DNA from: Marivita sp.
Lineage (GTDB): Bacteria > Pseudomonadota > Alphaproteobacteria > Rhodobacterales > Rhodobacteraceae
Direction: 5' to 3'
Length of the DNA: 64,000 bases
Assembly: GCF_020055675.1 (NCBI RefSeq)
Contig: NZ_JAIPUS010000007.1
Location: 1 to 64,000, forward strand
Under the pieces are notes generated by a model. The model ran no database searches. It worked only from the letters and a program-made list of their open reading frames with translations, and was not told the origin of the DNA. The translations under genes were made by a program, and so were the position numbers. Positions 33,210-42,249 of this stretch are shown one piece after another (the stretch's first letter is position 1; every line of letters starts with the position of its first letter).

Positions 33210-34097
33210 ATGCGGCTGACATGTCCGAGCTGCGGGGCGCAATACGAAGTCCCGGATGACGTGATCCCCGAAGATGGGCGCGACGTGCAGTGTTCCAATT
33301 GCGGCAACACGTGGTTTCAGCAGCCCGACACCAGCAACAGCCCAGAGGCGTTCGAAGCCGACGCGGCCGCGCCCAAGGATGCTGTGTGGCACCCGGAAGT
33401 TGAAAACGATATCGATGACATGCCATCGGTCAACACCGGGGCAGCGCCGGGCGACACACCGCCGAAACGGCGCGAGCTCGATCCGTCGGTCGCGGATATC
33501 CTGCGCGAAGAGGCCGAGTTCGAGGCCCGCACGCGACAGTCCGAGGCCGGCTCGCTGGAAGATCAGCCCGATCTGGGCTTGCAGGAACCGGAAGACGAGT
33601 CCGCGAAACGCGCCCGCCAGGCGGAAGACCGCATGCGCAAGCTGCGCGGTGAGGACGCGCGGGCTGCCCCCGCTACCGCGGATCGCCCGCGATCCCGCGG
33701 GGACATGCTTCCCGATGTAGAGGAAATCAACCAGACCCTGCGCTCAAGCTCGGACCGGCAGGAAGTGCGGTCGGTTCAGGCTGATCTGGACGAGGATGAT
33801 GATCCCTCCGGCGGCTTTGGCCGTGGCTTCTTCCTTGTGCTCGTCATTTTCGCCATAGCCGCGGGGCTCTATGTCTTTGCTCCGCAGGTGGCAGACGCCC
33901 TGCCGCAATTGCAGGCGCCTCTCGATACATATGTTTCGATGATCGACACCGTGCGGACGTGGCTCAATGCACAGGTCGCGTCACTGATGGAGATGGTCAC
34001 CGGCGGTGCCGCGGATGTGCCCACAGCCGAGCAACCGGCGCAGGGGGATGGGGATGCGACACAGGCCGCGCCGGCCACCGACGGGTCCGGTTCGTAA
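33210..34097 (+). CDS. Zinc-ribbon (MJ0042-type) single-pass membrane protein
   Basis: A 295-residue protein beginning MRLTCPSCGAQYEVPDDVIP, with a second CxxC in VQCSNCGNTWF. This four-cysteine zinc ribbon is the MJ0042 motif. A long acidic, Arg-rich, low-complexity middle (residues about 50-205) is followed by one hydrophobic segment (FFLVLVIFAIAAGLYVFA) and a Pro/Ala-rich tail. Similar proteins are common in alphaproteobacteria and unassigned. An in-frame GTG lies 19 codons upstream, but the ATG at 33210 puts the ribbon at the N-terminus as usual. It is divergent from ftsE, which hints at, but does not prove, an envelope role. Confidence 0.8.
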   Translation: MRLTCPSCGAQYEVPDDVIPEDGRDVQCSNCGNTWFQQPDTSNSPEAFEADAAAPKDAVWHPEVENDIDDMPSVNTGAAPGDTPPKRRELDPSVADILREEAEFEARTRQSEAGSLEDQPDLGLQEPEDESAKRARQAEDRMRKLRGEDARAAPATADRPRSRGDMLPDVEEINQTLRSSSDRQEVRSVQADLDEDDDPSGGFGRGFFLVLVIFAIAAGLYVFAPQVADALPQLQAPLDTYVSMIDTVRTWLNAQVASLMEMVTGGAADVPTAEQPAQGDGDATQAAPATDGSGS

Positions 34098-34268
34098 TAT
34101 CCCCGGTCCGGCGTCACCGACACAGGTCCGGACGGTCGGATTCAGCCATCTGGACTTATGGGTGAATGCCATCTGGCCCTAACGTGCCTTCCCCGATCCG
34201 ATCAAGATACTCAAAGCGGGGCCAAGCGGGCAGACCCAGATACCTGATTCCCAGACGGAGGTGATCCC

Positions 34269-35657
34269 ATGGACGGCACATTGACCCAAAACGACCTCAG
34301 CCATGTGGTCGAGGCCGACAAAGCCCACGTGTGGCACCATCTGATCCAGCATAAACCCTTCGAGGCGAATGATCCCCGGATCATAGTCGAAGGCAAAGGC
34401 ATGCGGGTCTGGGACCAGAAGGGTAAAGAGCATCTCGATGCCGTGTCAGGCGGGGTCTGGACGGTGAACGTGGGCTATGGCCGCGAAAGCATCGCCAAGG
34501 CGGTCTACGACCAGCTCCTGAAGCTCAATTATTTCGCGGGGTCCGCCGGGTCGATCCCCGGTGCGCTTTTCTCGGAAAAGCTGATTTCCAAGATGCCGGG
34601 ATTGGCCCGGGTGTATTACACGAACTCCGGATCCGAGGCGAACGAGAAAGCCTTCAAGATGGTCCGCCAGATCGCCCACAAGCGCTATGGCGGCAAGAAG
34701 CACAAGATCCTGTTCCGTGACCGCGACTATCACGGCACGACCATCGGCTGCCTGTCGGCCGGCGGCCAGGACGAACGCAACGCGCAGTATGGTCCCTTCA
34801 CGCCCGGTTTCGTGCGCGTGCCGCATTGTTTGGAATACCGCGCTGCTGATCAGGGCGCCCCGACCGAGAGTTACGGCGAATGGGCCGCCGACCAGATCGA
34901 GGCGGTGATCCTTCGCGAAGGGCCGGATACCGTGGGCGCGCTCTGTCTCGAACCGGTGACGGCGGGTGGCGGCGTGATCCCGCCGCCCCAGGGATACTGG
35001 GAGCGTGTGCAGGAAATTTGCCGCAAGTACGACATCCTGTTGCATATCGACGAGGTTGTCTGCGGGCTGGGCCGCACTGGCACATGGTTCGGATACCAGC
35101 ATTACGGCGTGCAGCCCGACATGGTCACCATGGCCAAGGGTGTCGCTTCGGGCTATGCTGCGATTGCGTGTCTTGTCACGACCGAGGACGTGTTCTCGAT
35201 GTTCAAGGACGACCACGAGGACCCGATGAATTACTTCCGCGATATCTCGACCTTTGGCGGCTGCACCGCCGGGCCGGCGGCCGCGATGGAGAACATGCGG
35301 ATTATCGAGGATGAAGGGTTGCTCGAGAACACCACGGCGATTGGGGAATACATGCTGGACCAACTGCATGGCCTGGCGGACAAGCACGCCGTGATCGGCG
35401 ATGTCCGCGGCAAGGGCCTGTTCCTCGGGGCCGAACTGGTCGAGAACCGCGAGACCCGCACTCCAATGGCGGAAAAGCGTGTGCAGAAGGTGGTCGCCGA
35501 CTGCATGCAACAAGGCATCATCATCGGGGCCACGAACCGGTCCCTGCCCGGTTATAACAACACGCTGTGCTTCAGCCCGGCCCTGATCGCGTCCAAGGAC
35601 GATATTGATCAGATCATCACCTCCGTGGATGACGCGTTGGGCCGCGAATTTGGGTGA
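34269..35657 (+). CDS. tpa: Taurine-pyruvate-type aminotransferase (class III)
   Basis: A 462-residue PLP-dependent class III aminotransferase. The PLP lysine is Lys290 in VTMAKGVASGYA. The stretches VWHHLIQHK, LDAVSGGVWTVNVGYGR, RDYHGTTIGCLSAGGQ and DEVVCGLGRTGTWFGYQH closely follow what I recall of taurine-pyruvate aminotransferase (Tpa). That enzyme converts taurine and pyruvate to sulfoacetaldehyde and alanine. Hypotaurine or beta-alanine are other possible donors. No sulfoacetaldehyde acetyltransferase (xsc), taurine transporter or TauR-like regulator is adjacent, so the pathway is not supported by close context. A strong hairpin (35674-35700) follows the stop. Confidence 0.72.
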   Translation: MDGTLTQNDLSHVVEADKAHVWHHLIQHKPFEANDPRIIVEGKGMRVWDQKGKEHLDAVSGGVWTVNVGYGRESIAKAVYDQLLKLNYFAGSAGSIPGALFSEKLISKMPGLARVYYTNSGSEANEKAFKMVRQIAHKRYGGKKHKILFRDRDYHGTTIGCLSAGGQDERNAQYGPFTPGFVRVPHCLEYRAADQGAPTESYGEWAADQIEAVILREGPDTVGALCLEPVTAGGGVIPPPQGYWERVQEICRKYDILLHIDEVVCGLGRTGTWFGYQHYGVQPDMVTMAKGVASGYAAIACLVTTEDVFSMFKDDHEDPMNYFRDISTFGGCTAGPAAAMENMRIIEDEGLLENTTAIGEYMLDQLHGLADKHAVIGDVRGKGLFLGAELVENRETRTPMAEKRVQKVVADCMQQGIIIGATNRSLPGYNNTLCFSPALIASKDDIDQIITSVDDALGREFG

Positions 35658-35673
35658 CTGACCCTTTGATCCC

Positions 35674-35700
35674 GGCCCAGCGCGTCAACCGCGCTGGGCC
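35674..35700 (+). terminator. Hairpin after the aminotransferase gene
   Basis: An 11-bp perfect stem, GGCCCAGCGCG (35674-35684) and CGCGCTGGGCC (35690-35700), with loop TCAAC, begins 17 bp after the stop. No T-run follows, but the strength and place suggest a terminator or 3'-end protector. Confidence 0.7.
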
Positions 35701-36124
35701 ACCATCTTGACCTGCCGACCTAAGACAACACACCGCGACCGATATCGCCGCCATGAGTGGACATGCGGCGCGTTCGACGCCGCCGCGCGGCAGAGCGTCC
35801 CGGCGGCCCCCATGTCGGCACGTTCCGGCAGGCGACCCGTTACAAGGGGCGCTGCCGCGGCATGGCGCGGGTCTCGATCCTCGACAGCGAACAGCCCATA
35901 GTGAAAGCCGCGCGTCCCGCGCTGGCTGGATCGGGGTAATTTCGATATGCACGGGCATCAGGTCGCCGCGTTCTCGGACATATCGCCAAGATTGCGGGCA
36001 CCTGATGTGACGGAGGTGGTTCACTTCCATGAATTCTCGGCACGTACATGGTTTGATCGCGTCATCTGTGTTTCAAGCACGCAGTGCAACGCCAGATCAT
36101 CGCGACAGTACAAGAGGTTTCCGA
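35701..36124. other. Gene-free region before pgm, with a possible PAS-domain remnant
   Basis: About 420 bp without a convincing intact gene. On the minus strand, 35890-35982 reads YVRERGDLMPVHIEITPI and onward, resembling the end of a PAS domain in sensor proteins, but the surrounding frame gives no credible protein. The last 30 bp before pgm contain AGAGG as its ribosome-binding site. Confidence 0.4.
35890..35982 (-). pseudogene. Possible PAS-domain fragment
   Basis: About 31 codons on the minus strand resemble the C-terminal strands of a PAS domain (VRERGDLMPVHIEITPI matches the usual RKDGxxxPVEIxLxPI pattern, then LSLWAV). No start, no partner domains and no plausible continuation are seen, so this is at most a decayed remnant. 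Chance similarity is possible. Confidence 0.25.
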
Positions 36125-37756
36125 ATGACGATCCTGACCTACGACTGCACAGCCTTCGACGGGCAGAAGCCGGGCACCTCGGGCCTGCGCAAGAAAACGC
36201 GGGTGTTCATGAAACCCGGTTATCTTGAGTGTTTCGTTCAGTCGATCTTCAACGCGATCGGCGGAGTTGCGGGCAAAACGCTGGTTGTCGGGGGGGATGG
36301 TCGGTTCTTCAACGCCGAGGCGATCCAAACGATCCTGCGCATGGCGGCGGCCAATGGCGCAGAGTGCATGATTGTCGGGCAAGACGGTCTAATGTCGACA
36401 CCCGCGGCGTCGCACCTGATCCGCAAGCGCGGCGCGGATGGCGGGCTGATCCTGTCGGCAAGCCATAATCCCGGTGGCATCGACGCGGATTTCGGTCTCA
36501 AGTTCAACACTGCCAATGGCGGGCCTGCGCCAGAATCGGTGACGGATGCAATCTTCGAGGCGACCAAGACCATCGACCATTACAAAACGCTTGATACAGC
36601 GGACATCGACCTGACCGGTATTGCCGAAACCGCGCTTGGCGACACGCGGATCGAGATCGAGGACCCGGTGGTGGATTACGCCATGCTGATGGAAGAGCTG
36701 TTCGATTTCGACGCGCTGCGCGCCTTGTTCGAAAGTGGTTTCACCATGCGTTTCGATGCAATGCACGCCGTGACAGGCCCCTATGCGAAGGCACTATTCG
36801 AAGACCTGCTTGGCGCGCCTGACGGCACGGTGATGAACGCTGTGCCGTCCATGGATTTTGGCAAGGGCCACCCCGACCCCAATCCGATCTGGGCCAAACC
36901 GCTGGTCGATCTGGTCATGTCCCCGGACGGGCCGGATTTCGCCGCCGCGTCGGACGGGGATGGCGACCGCAACATGATCCTCGGCAAGGGCATCTATGTC
37001 ACGCCGTCAGACAGCCTTGCCGTACTGGCGGCAAACGCGCATCTGGCCCCTGCGTATGAACGCGGGATCGCCGGAATCGCCCGATCCATGCCAACCAGCG
37101 CTGCGTGTGACCGCGTGGCAGACGCCTATGGGATCGAATGTTTCGAGACACCGACGGGATGGAAATACTTTGGCAACCTTCTGGACGCCGGGCGGGTGAC
37201 ACTCTGCGGAGAAGAAAGCGCTGGCACGGGCAGTGACCACGTTCGCGAAAAAGACGGGCTCTGGGCGGTTCTGCTTTGGCTGAACATCCTCGCGGTGCGT
37301 CGCATGTCGGTGAAAGACGTTTTACTGGACCATTGGCAAACCTATGGCCGCAATTACTATTCCCGGCACGATTATGAGGCGCTGGATACTGGCACGGCAC
37401 AGGAGTTGATCGCGGATCTGACCGACCGGCTGGACAGTCTCGCGGGGCAGAGCTTTGGCGCCTGCACCGTCACCAAGGCAGACATCTTCTCCTATTTCGA
37501 TCCGGTCGATGGCGCACAGAGCCACAATCAGGGGCTGCGTATCTTTTTCGAAGGCGGCAGCCGCGCGGTATTGCGCCTGTCCGGCACGGGAACCGACGGG
37601 GCGACACTTCGCGTGTATCTTGAACGGTACGAAGGGCCGGCGGGCGATTTGACCCTCACACCCCAGATCGCGCTGCACGAGATTGCCACGGCAACGGCAG
37701 AGATCACCGGACTGGCAGTGCGAACCGGTCGGACCGCGCCGGACGTCATCACCTGA
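36125..37756 (+). CDS. pgm: Phosphoglucomutase (alpha-D-glucose)
   Basis: A 543-residue enzyme interconverting glucose-1-phosphate and glucose-6-phosphate, needed for glycogen and sugar-nucleotide synthesis. Visible motifs are GTSGLRKKTRVF at the N-terminus, the phosphoserine loop LSASHNPGGIDADFG, the magnesium loop AASDGDGDRNMI, the sugar-binding loop CGEESAGTGSDHVREKDG and the C-terminal phosphate-binding region RLSGTGTDGATLRVYLERY. The length matches the Pgm type of rhizobia and Rhodobacter. The ATG at 36125 follows AGAGG; the open frame upstream has no family similarity. No glycogen genes adjoin it. Confidence 0.97.
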   Translation: MTILTYDCTAFDGQKPGTSGLRKKTRVFMKPGYLECFVQSIFNAIGGVAGKTLVVGGDGRFFNAEAIQTILRMAAANGAECMIVGQDGLMSTPAASHLIRKRGADGGLILSASHNPGGIDADFGLKFNTANGGPAPESVTDAIFEATKTIDHYKTLDTADIDLTGIAETALGDTRIEIEDPVVDYAMLMEELFDFDALRALFESGFTMRFDAMHAVTGPYAKALFEDLLGAPDGTVMNAVPSMDFGKGHPDPNPIWAKPLVDLVMSPDGPDFAAASDGDGDRNMILGKGIYVTPSDSLAVLAANAHLAPAYERGIAGIARSMPTSAACDRVADAYGIECFETPTGWKYFGNLLDAGRVTLCGEESAGTGSDHVREKDGLWAVLLWLNILAVRRMSVKDVLLDHWQTYGRNYYSRHDYEALDTGTAQELIADLTDRLDSLAGQSFGACTVTKADIFSYFDPVDGAQSHNQGLRIFFEGGSRAVLRLSGTGTDGATLRVYLERYEGPAGDLTLTPQIALHEIATATAEITGLAVRTGRTAPDVIT

Positions 37757-37789
37757 GACAGGCAGGCCGTTTCTGAAGTCCGGTGCTGT

Positions 37790-38641
37790 CTACCCGTTTT
37801 GAACGCGGATCAAGGACGCGCGACGCGTCAGTATCTGGCGGCGGATGAAGGCCATCACGAAAAGCGCGGTCAGGATCAGGATGATCGTTGGTGCCGGCGC
37901 ACTGTCCAGGAAAAAGCTCAGATATGTGCCCGTCAGCATGGCACCCACGTTGATCAGGGCCGACAGCCAAAGCATCGTCGAGAATTGCCGCACCAGAAGA
38001 AAGGCAATCGCCCCCGGCGCGATCAACAGCCCGATGGCAAGGATCAGACCCACCGCAGAGAGTGTCGCGACGATCGTCAGCGACAAGGCAGAGAGCAATC
38101 CGTAATGCAGCGCATGGACCCAAAGGCCCGACGCGCGCGCCTGTGCCGGATCGAAACTTTGCAGCAACAGGTCTTTCCATTTCAGGACAAGGCCGGCGAC
38201 CACGAGGGCCGATATCGTGCCCGCCAGCCAAAGTTCGTTCGTCTCCACCCCGAGCATGTTGCCAAAGAGTATGTGATCCAGGTGCGCGTTGGTCTCGATC
38301 GAGACATAAAGCACGATGCCAAGTCCGAACATGCCCGAGAACACCACCCCCATCACGGTGTCCTCTTTCACGCGGCTGTTTGACGACAGGTACCCCGTGG
38401 CTACCGCGCAGGTCATTCCCGCGACGAAGGCCCCCACAATCAGCGGAATGCCGAGGATATATGCCAACACGATGCCCGGCAAGACAGCGTGACTTACCGC
38501 GTCCCCCATCAGCGCCCAGCCCTTGAGTACCAGAAAACACGACAGGATCGCGGTGGGCACGGCGACCATGGCCGAGATGAAGAAAGCGTTTTGCATGAAC
38601 GCAAACCGAAATGGCAAAAGCAGGGTTTCAAGGTCCATCAT
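37790..38641 (-). CDS. sitD: Manganese/iron ABC transporter permease (second)
   Basis: A 283-residue permease of the ABC-3 (ZnuB/MntB) family with eight or nine hydrophobic segments. Family motifs are FLVLKGWALMGDAVSHAVLPG near the N-terminus and IGLLIAPGAIAFLL in the second half. It forms a heterodimer with SitC. The start overlaps the sitC stop by ATGA (38638-38641). It is the last gene of sitA-sitB-sitC-sitD and convergent with pgm. Metal specificity is inferred from the binding protein encoded upstream. Confidence 0.92.
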   Translation of the reverse strand: MMDLETLLLPFRFAFMQNAFFISAMVAVPTAILSCFLVLKGWALMGDAVSHAVLPGIVLAYILGIPLIVGAFVAGMTCAVATGYLSSNSRVKEDTVMGVVFSGMFGLGIVLYVSIETNAHLDHILFGNMLGVETNELWLAGTISALVVAGLVLKWKDLLLQSFDPAQARASGLWVHALHYGLLSALSLTIVATLSAVGLILAIGLLIAPGAIAFLLVRQFSTMLWLSALINVGAMLTGTYLSFFLDSAPAPTIILILTALFVMAFIRRQILTRRASLIRVQNG

Positions 38642-39540
38642 GCACCGTCCTTTGCCGGATGGTCCGGCAATAGCCCGTCATCTGGTCCATCCTGCAAGAC
38701 GTCTTTCGCCTTGCGTCGGGCGGCCAGAAGACCGTGGCGCGGGGCAAGGACAAACGCCGCGAGAAAGATGAGGGTTTGCAGGCACACGATTATGCCGCCT
38801 GTCGCCCCATCAAGAAAGTAGCTGATATAGGCTCCGGCAAAGCTCGTGATCGATCCGATCGCAACCGATGTCACGATCAGCCGCGCAAAGCGGTCGCACA
38901 GAAGATATGCTGTCGCTCCCGGTGTCACCACCATCGCGATCACAAGGAACGCGCCAACGGTCTGCATCGCGGCCACGACGGAGGCCGACAGAAGGACAAA
39001 GAACACCGCCTTGAGCAGCCGTGGTCTCAGCCCGATGGCGCGGGCATGGTTTTCATCGAAGAACGTGACCATCAGATCTTTCCACTTTGCCATGAGCACG
39101 GCAAGAGAGACGATTCCGATGATCGCCAACTGCAGCGTGTCCCCGGGTGTAATGGCAAGGATATTGCCCATCGTGATGGTCTGGATCGACACCGACATCG
39201 GGTTGATCGACACCATGAAAAGGCCAAGGCCGAAAAAGGACGTGAAGATCATCCCGATGATGACATCCGGCTTCAGCCCTGATCGTTCTGACAGGAACAG
39301 CATGGTCGACGCCGCCAATCCCCCCGCAATGAATGCGCCCAAGGCGAAGGGCAAGCCAAGGATATAGGCCCCGGCCACGCCGGGCACGACGGAATGGGAC
39401 AGCGCGTCGCCAATCAATGACCACCCCTTGAGCATCAGGTATGAGGACAGGAACGCACAAACCGACCCGACCAGCGCCGACACCCACATCGCGTTGACCA
39501 TATACGTGTATCCGAACGGTTCCATCAAAGACGCGATCAT
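38638..39540 (-). CDS. sitC: Manganese/iron ABC transporter permease (first)
   Basis: A 300-residue ABC-3 family permease with eight or nine hydrophobic segments. Motifs include [21 protein letters not shown] and [15 protein letters not shown], paralogous to those of SitD. A charged, Asp-rich C-terminal tail ([18 protein letters not shown]) is unusual but not in a functional region. It overlaps sitB upstream and sitD downstream by ATGA each, so the three cytoplasmic-membrane components are translationally coupled. Confidence 0.92.
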   Translation of the reverse strand: MIASLMEPFGYTYMVNAMWVSALVGSVCAFLSSYLMLKGWSLIGDALSHSVVPGVAGAYILGLPFALGAFIAGGLAASTMLFLSERSGLKPDVIIGMIFTSFFGLGLFMVSINPMSVSIQTITMGNILAITPGDTLQLAIIGIVSLAVLMAKWKDLMVTFFDENHARAIGLRPRLLKAVFFVLLSASVVAAMQTVGAFLVIAMVVTPGATAYLLCDRFARLIVTSVAIGSITSFAGAYISYFLDGATGGIIVCLQTLIFLAAFVLAPRHGLLAARRKAKDVLQDGPDDGLLPDHPAKDGA

Positions 39541-40436
39541 GCGTCCGGCTCCGTCCGTTGGGTCTTGTCGCCGTATTGCACGAAGGGACGTTCGTCGTCG
39601 GTAAAGATCGTCACCTCGCGCGCGTCCTCATCGTCGTGCAGGGTATCGCCGCCCAGCGTGAAGTGACGCAACACACCGCCAAAGGTCTTTTCGAGATTTT
39701 CGCGGGTGAAGGTTGTTTCGGTTGGTCCAAAGCTGAGCACCGTGCCTTTCATCAGCACCGTTCGGTCGCAGAACTCGGGCACCGAACCAAGGTTATGAGT
39801 CGAAACCAGCATCACCCGCCCCTCGTCTCGCAAGTCGCGCAGCAGGGCGACGATCTGGTGTTCGGTCTTGACGTCGACCCCGGTGAAGGGCTCGTCCAGA
39901 AGGATCACCTGCCCGTCCTGCGCCAGCGCGCGTGCCAGGAAAACGCGTTTGCGTTGGCCGCCCGACAGTTCGCCGATCTGGCGGTGGCGCAGGTCCTGGA
40001 TGTTGACGCGGCGCAGCGCGTCGTCCACGGCGGCGCGGTCCTTTGCACTGGCTCGGCGGAGGAACCCCATCTTGCCGTAGCGGCCCATCATCACCACGTC
40101 TTCGACCAGCACCGGAAACGCCCAGTCCACTTCCTCGGATTGCGGCACATAGGCCACGAGGCTGCGGGCCAGCGCCTCCTTTACCGGCAGACCGAGGATG
40201 CGTATTTCGCCCTGCGATGCCGGAACGAACCCCATGATCGCCTTGAACAGCGTCGATTTTCCGGCACCATTCACCCCCACCAGCCCGGTGACGGTGCCTC
40301 TCGGGATCTCGAAGCTGGCATTCCACAGGGCAGTGTGGCCGTTGCGGTAGCTGACCGTCACATTGTGTGCCGACAACCCTGCGTCCCTGGTGTTGGGCGA
40401 GGTCGCGTGGCTGGTCCGGCGCTCTTGGTCGAGCAT
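39537..40436 (-). CDS. sitB: Manganese/iron ABC transporter ATP-binding protein
   Basis: A 299-residue ABC ATPase of the metal-chelate type. It has Walker A ([12 protein letters not shown]), a Q-loop region ([13 protein letters not shown], the PQxxxxDWxFP sequence typical of Mn/Zn importers), the signature [14 protein letters not shown], Walker [12 protein letters not shown] and the switch histidine in VSTHNL. A C-terminal extension of about 50 residues includes [19 protein letters not shown]. It overlaps sitC by ATGA and lies 46 bp after sitA. Confidence 0.94.
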   Translation of the reverse strand: MLDQERRTSHATSPNTRDAGLSAHNVTVSYRNGHTALWNASFEIPRGTVTGLVGVNGAGKSTLFKAIMGFVPASQGEIRILGLPVKEALARSLVAYVPQSEEVDWAFPVLVEDVVMMGRYGKMGFLRRASAKDRAAVDDALRRVNIQDLRHRQIGELSGGQRKRVFLARALAQDGQVILLDEPFTGVDVKTEHQIVALLRDLRDEGRVMLVSTHNLGSVPEFCDRTVLMKGTVLSFGPTETTFTRENLEKTFGGVLRHFTLGGDTLHDDEDAREVTIFTDDERPFVQYGDKTQRTEPDA

Positions 40437-40482
40437 GATGTGTCCTCACGGTTTCGGGGCTGCACGGCCCTGCAGGCCAGGA

Positions 40483-41379
40483 TCAATTCGCGGCAGACGT
40501 CAGCCCGTCCGCCACGGTTTGCGTGGTCACGCGCAGCAGATCGAGATACGTCGGCACCGGGCCGCCGGCGTCGCTCAATGAGTCAACATAGAGCACGCCG
40601 CCATAGGCTGCACCGGTTTCCCGCGCGACCTGTTCTGCCGGTGAGGTATTGACGGTGCTTTCACAGAAAACCACGGGGATATTGTTGTCGCGCACACCGT
40701 CGATCACGGACCGCACTTGCTGCGGCGTGCCCACCTGATCGGCGTTCATCGGCCAGAGGTAAAGCTCTTGCAGGCCCAGGTCGCGGGCGAGATAGCTGAA
40801 GGCGCCCTCGCAGGTGACAAGCCAGCGCTGCGATTGCGGCACATCGTCCACCGCGTCGCGCAACGGCTCCAGCGTCGCGCGCAACGCCTCCTTGTAGCGG
40901 GTTGCGTTCTCGGCATAGACGGGCGCGTTTCCAGGATCCTGTTCGGCAAAGGCCTTGGCGATATTATCGACATAGATCAACGCGTTGTCCAACCCCATCC
41001 ACGCGTGCGGGTTGGGCTTTCCGGCGTAGCTTCCCGCCGCGATGGATATCGGATCGATTCCATCGGACACTGTAACGGAGGGCATATCGCCAAGGTTCGA
41101 GACGAATTGTTCGAACCAAAGCTCGAGATTGAGGCCGTTCCAGAGGATCAGGTCTGCATCGACCGCGCGCACGATATCCTGCGGCGTCGGCTGATAGCCG
41201 TGAATCTCGGCCCCCGGCTTGGTGATAGAGACAACCTCTGCCGCATCACCGGCAACATTGGCTGCCATGTCCGCCAGAACGGTGAAGGTTGTGACCACCT
41301 TCAATTTCTCTTCCGCCACAGCGCCCGTCCCCAGCGCAAGCAAAGCGGCTGACAGGATTGTCGCAGTTTTCGATTTCAT
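40483..41379 (-). CDS. sitA: Manganese/iron-binding periplasmic protein
   Basis: A 298-residue cluster A-I substrate-binding protein with a signal peptide (ILSAALLALGTGAVA). The metal ligands fit the Mn/Fe type: His60 (EIHGYQPTP), His125 (NPHAWMGL), Glu240 (VFCESTVN) and Asp266 (YVDSLSD). A zinc-type protein would have three histidines and a His-rich loop, which is absent here. The frame is open upstream, but the ATG at 41379 gives the signal peptide. It is the first gene of sitABCD. A 19-bp dyad resembling a Mur box lies about 42 bp before the start. Confidence 0.93.
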   Translation of the reverse strand: MKSKTATILSAALLALGTGAVAEEKLKVVTTFTVLADMAANVAGDAAEVVSITKPGAEIHGYQPTPQDIVRAVDADLILWNGLNLELWFEQFVSNLGDMPSVTVSDGIDPISIAAGSYAGKPNPHAWMGLDNALIYVDNIAKAFAEQDPGNAPVYAENATRYKEALRATLEPLRDAVDDVPQSQRWLVTCEGAFSYLARDLGLQELYLWPMNADQVGTPQQVRSVIDGVRDNNIPVVFCESTVNTSPAEQVARETGAAYGGVLYVDSLSDAGGPVPTYLDLLRVTTQTVADGLTSAAN

Positions 41380-41420
41380 CGAACGTGCCTCCGTGGTCGC
41401 CAGGTCGAGCCCACCATGAA

Positions 41421-41439
41421 AATGCAAGTCATTCGCATT
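41421..41439 (-). promoter_or_regulatory. Mur/Fur-type box upstream of sitA
   Basis: AATGCAAGTCATTCGCATT, a 19-bp imperfect dyad with outer arms AATGC/GCATT, stands 42 bp before the sitA ATG. Its size and A/T-GCA composition fit the Mur (manganese-responsive Fur family) boxes found before sit/mnt genes in alphaproteobacteria. Repression under manganese-replete conditions is the expected effect. Confidence 0.65.
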
Positions 41440-41503
41440 TATTACCCCCTGCAGCCTGCTTTGCAAGGGCACGGCTGGAAAATTCCTGTGCCGTCGCGGT
41501 TCA

Positions 41504-41516
41504 GTGATCAAGTCAC
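41504..41516 (+). promoter_or_regulatory. GTGATCAAGTCAC dyad upstream of the DsrE-like gene
   Basis: This 13-bp dyad (arms GTGAT/GTCAC, centre CAA) lies 118 bp before the DsrE-like start. An almost identical dyad, GTGACCAAGTCAC, precedes the DUF2892 gene at 42957-42969. A Crp/Fnr-family regulator is encoded between the two targets and is the likely ligand. Confidence 0.62.
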
Positions 41517-41633
41517 CGACAGCGTGTCGTGCCGCGTGGCAGCATTGATATGACGCGACCTTCACTGCGGGGAAAAACGCCACACGGCTGGCCCGCCACA
41601 GTGGAGACATTTCAAACCCCAAGGAGGCACTCC

Positions 41634-42068
41634 ATGAAAAAACTCATCCTCTCCACCATTCTCGCCGCGACAACTGCCGTTTCCGCGGCGGCGCAGGATG
41701 CGTCCAAGCTGGTCACCGTCGTGACATCGCCGGACGCGCAGACGCAGCTCATGTCGATGGTCCTGACCTTCCAGGCTGCGCAGCAGGGTGCGGATGCCCA
41801 TATTCTGCTCTGTGGTCCAGCCGGGGATCTCGCGCTGCAGGACGCTCCCGAAAGCGCCACTGCGGGACAGCCGCCACGCGACATGAGCCCGCAGGGCCTG
41901 ATGCAGATGATCCGGGACAAGACAGACGCAACCGTCGAGGTCTGTGCGATCTATCTTCCGGGCCGGGGCGATGACCAGTCCGTTCTGCTGGATGGAATCG
42001 GCGTTGCAAAGCCTGACGAGATGGCAGCCACGCTGATGGCGGCAGATACACGTGTTCTAAGCTTCTGA
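41634..42068 (+). CDS. Exported DsrE-like protein
   Basis: A 144-residue protein with a signal peptide (MKKLILSTILAATTAVSAAA) and a DsrE/DsrF-like fold: LVTVVTSPDAQTQLMSMVL, then ADAHILLCGPAGDLAL and TVEVCAIYLPG. The two cysteines, LCGP and EVCAIY, occupy positions where DsrE-family proteins often carry sulfur. AAGGAGG before the ATG at 41634 is a near-perfect ribosome-binding site. A dyad shared with the DUF2892 promoter lies upstream, and a strong hairpin (42075-42104) ends the unit. A role in periplasmic sulfur handling is inferred from the family and from the neighbouring genes. Confidence 0.72.
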   Translation: MKKLILSTILAATTAVSAAAQDASKLVTVVTSPDAQTQLMSMVLTFQAAQQGADAHILLCGPAGDLALQDAPESATAGQPPRDMSPQGLMQMIRDKTDATVEVCAIYLPGRGDDQSVLLDGIGVAKPDEMAATLMAADTRVLSF

Positions 42069-42074
42069 AACGTC

Positions 42075-42104
42075 CCCACCGCGCCAGTCATTGCGCGCGG
42101 TGGG
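42075..42104 (+). terminator. Hairpin after the DsrE-like gene
   Basis: A 10-bp stem CCCACCGCGC (42075-42084) / GCGCGGTGGG (42095-42104) with a 10-base loop begins six bases after the stop. There is no T-run, but the placement suggests a terminator. Confidence 0.68.
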
Positions 42105-42249
42105 ACCGTCCTCTCTGTCAGTCTGTCGCATTTGTCACAAGCACATGTGCAGTGTAGGTGTTTGACCAGCCAATCGGCTAATATCGAAACCGAGGTCAGA
42201 CACGGGGATGGCTGCGTCCCCCCTGGCGCCAAGCGCTGGACGTTCAAAA

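Noticed and set aside
35757-35939. Short plus-strand frame in the tpa-pgm gap
   Set aside because: Arg-rich composition and no credible ribosome-binding site; it looks like random GC-rich DNA.
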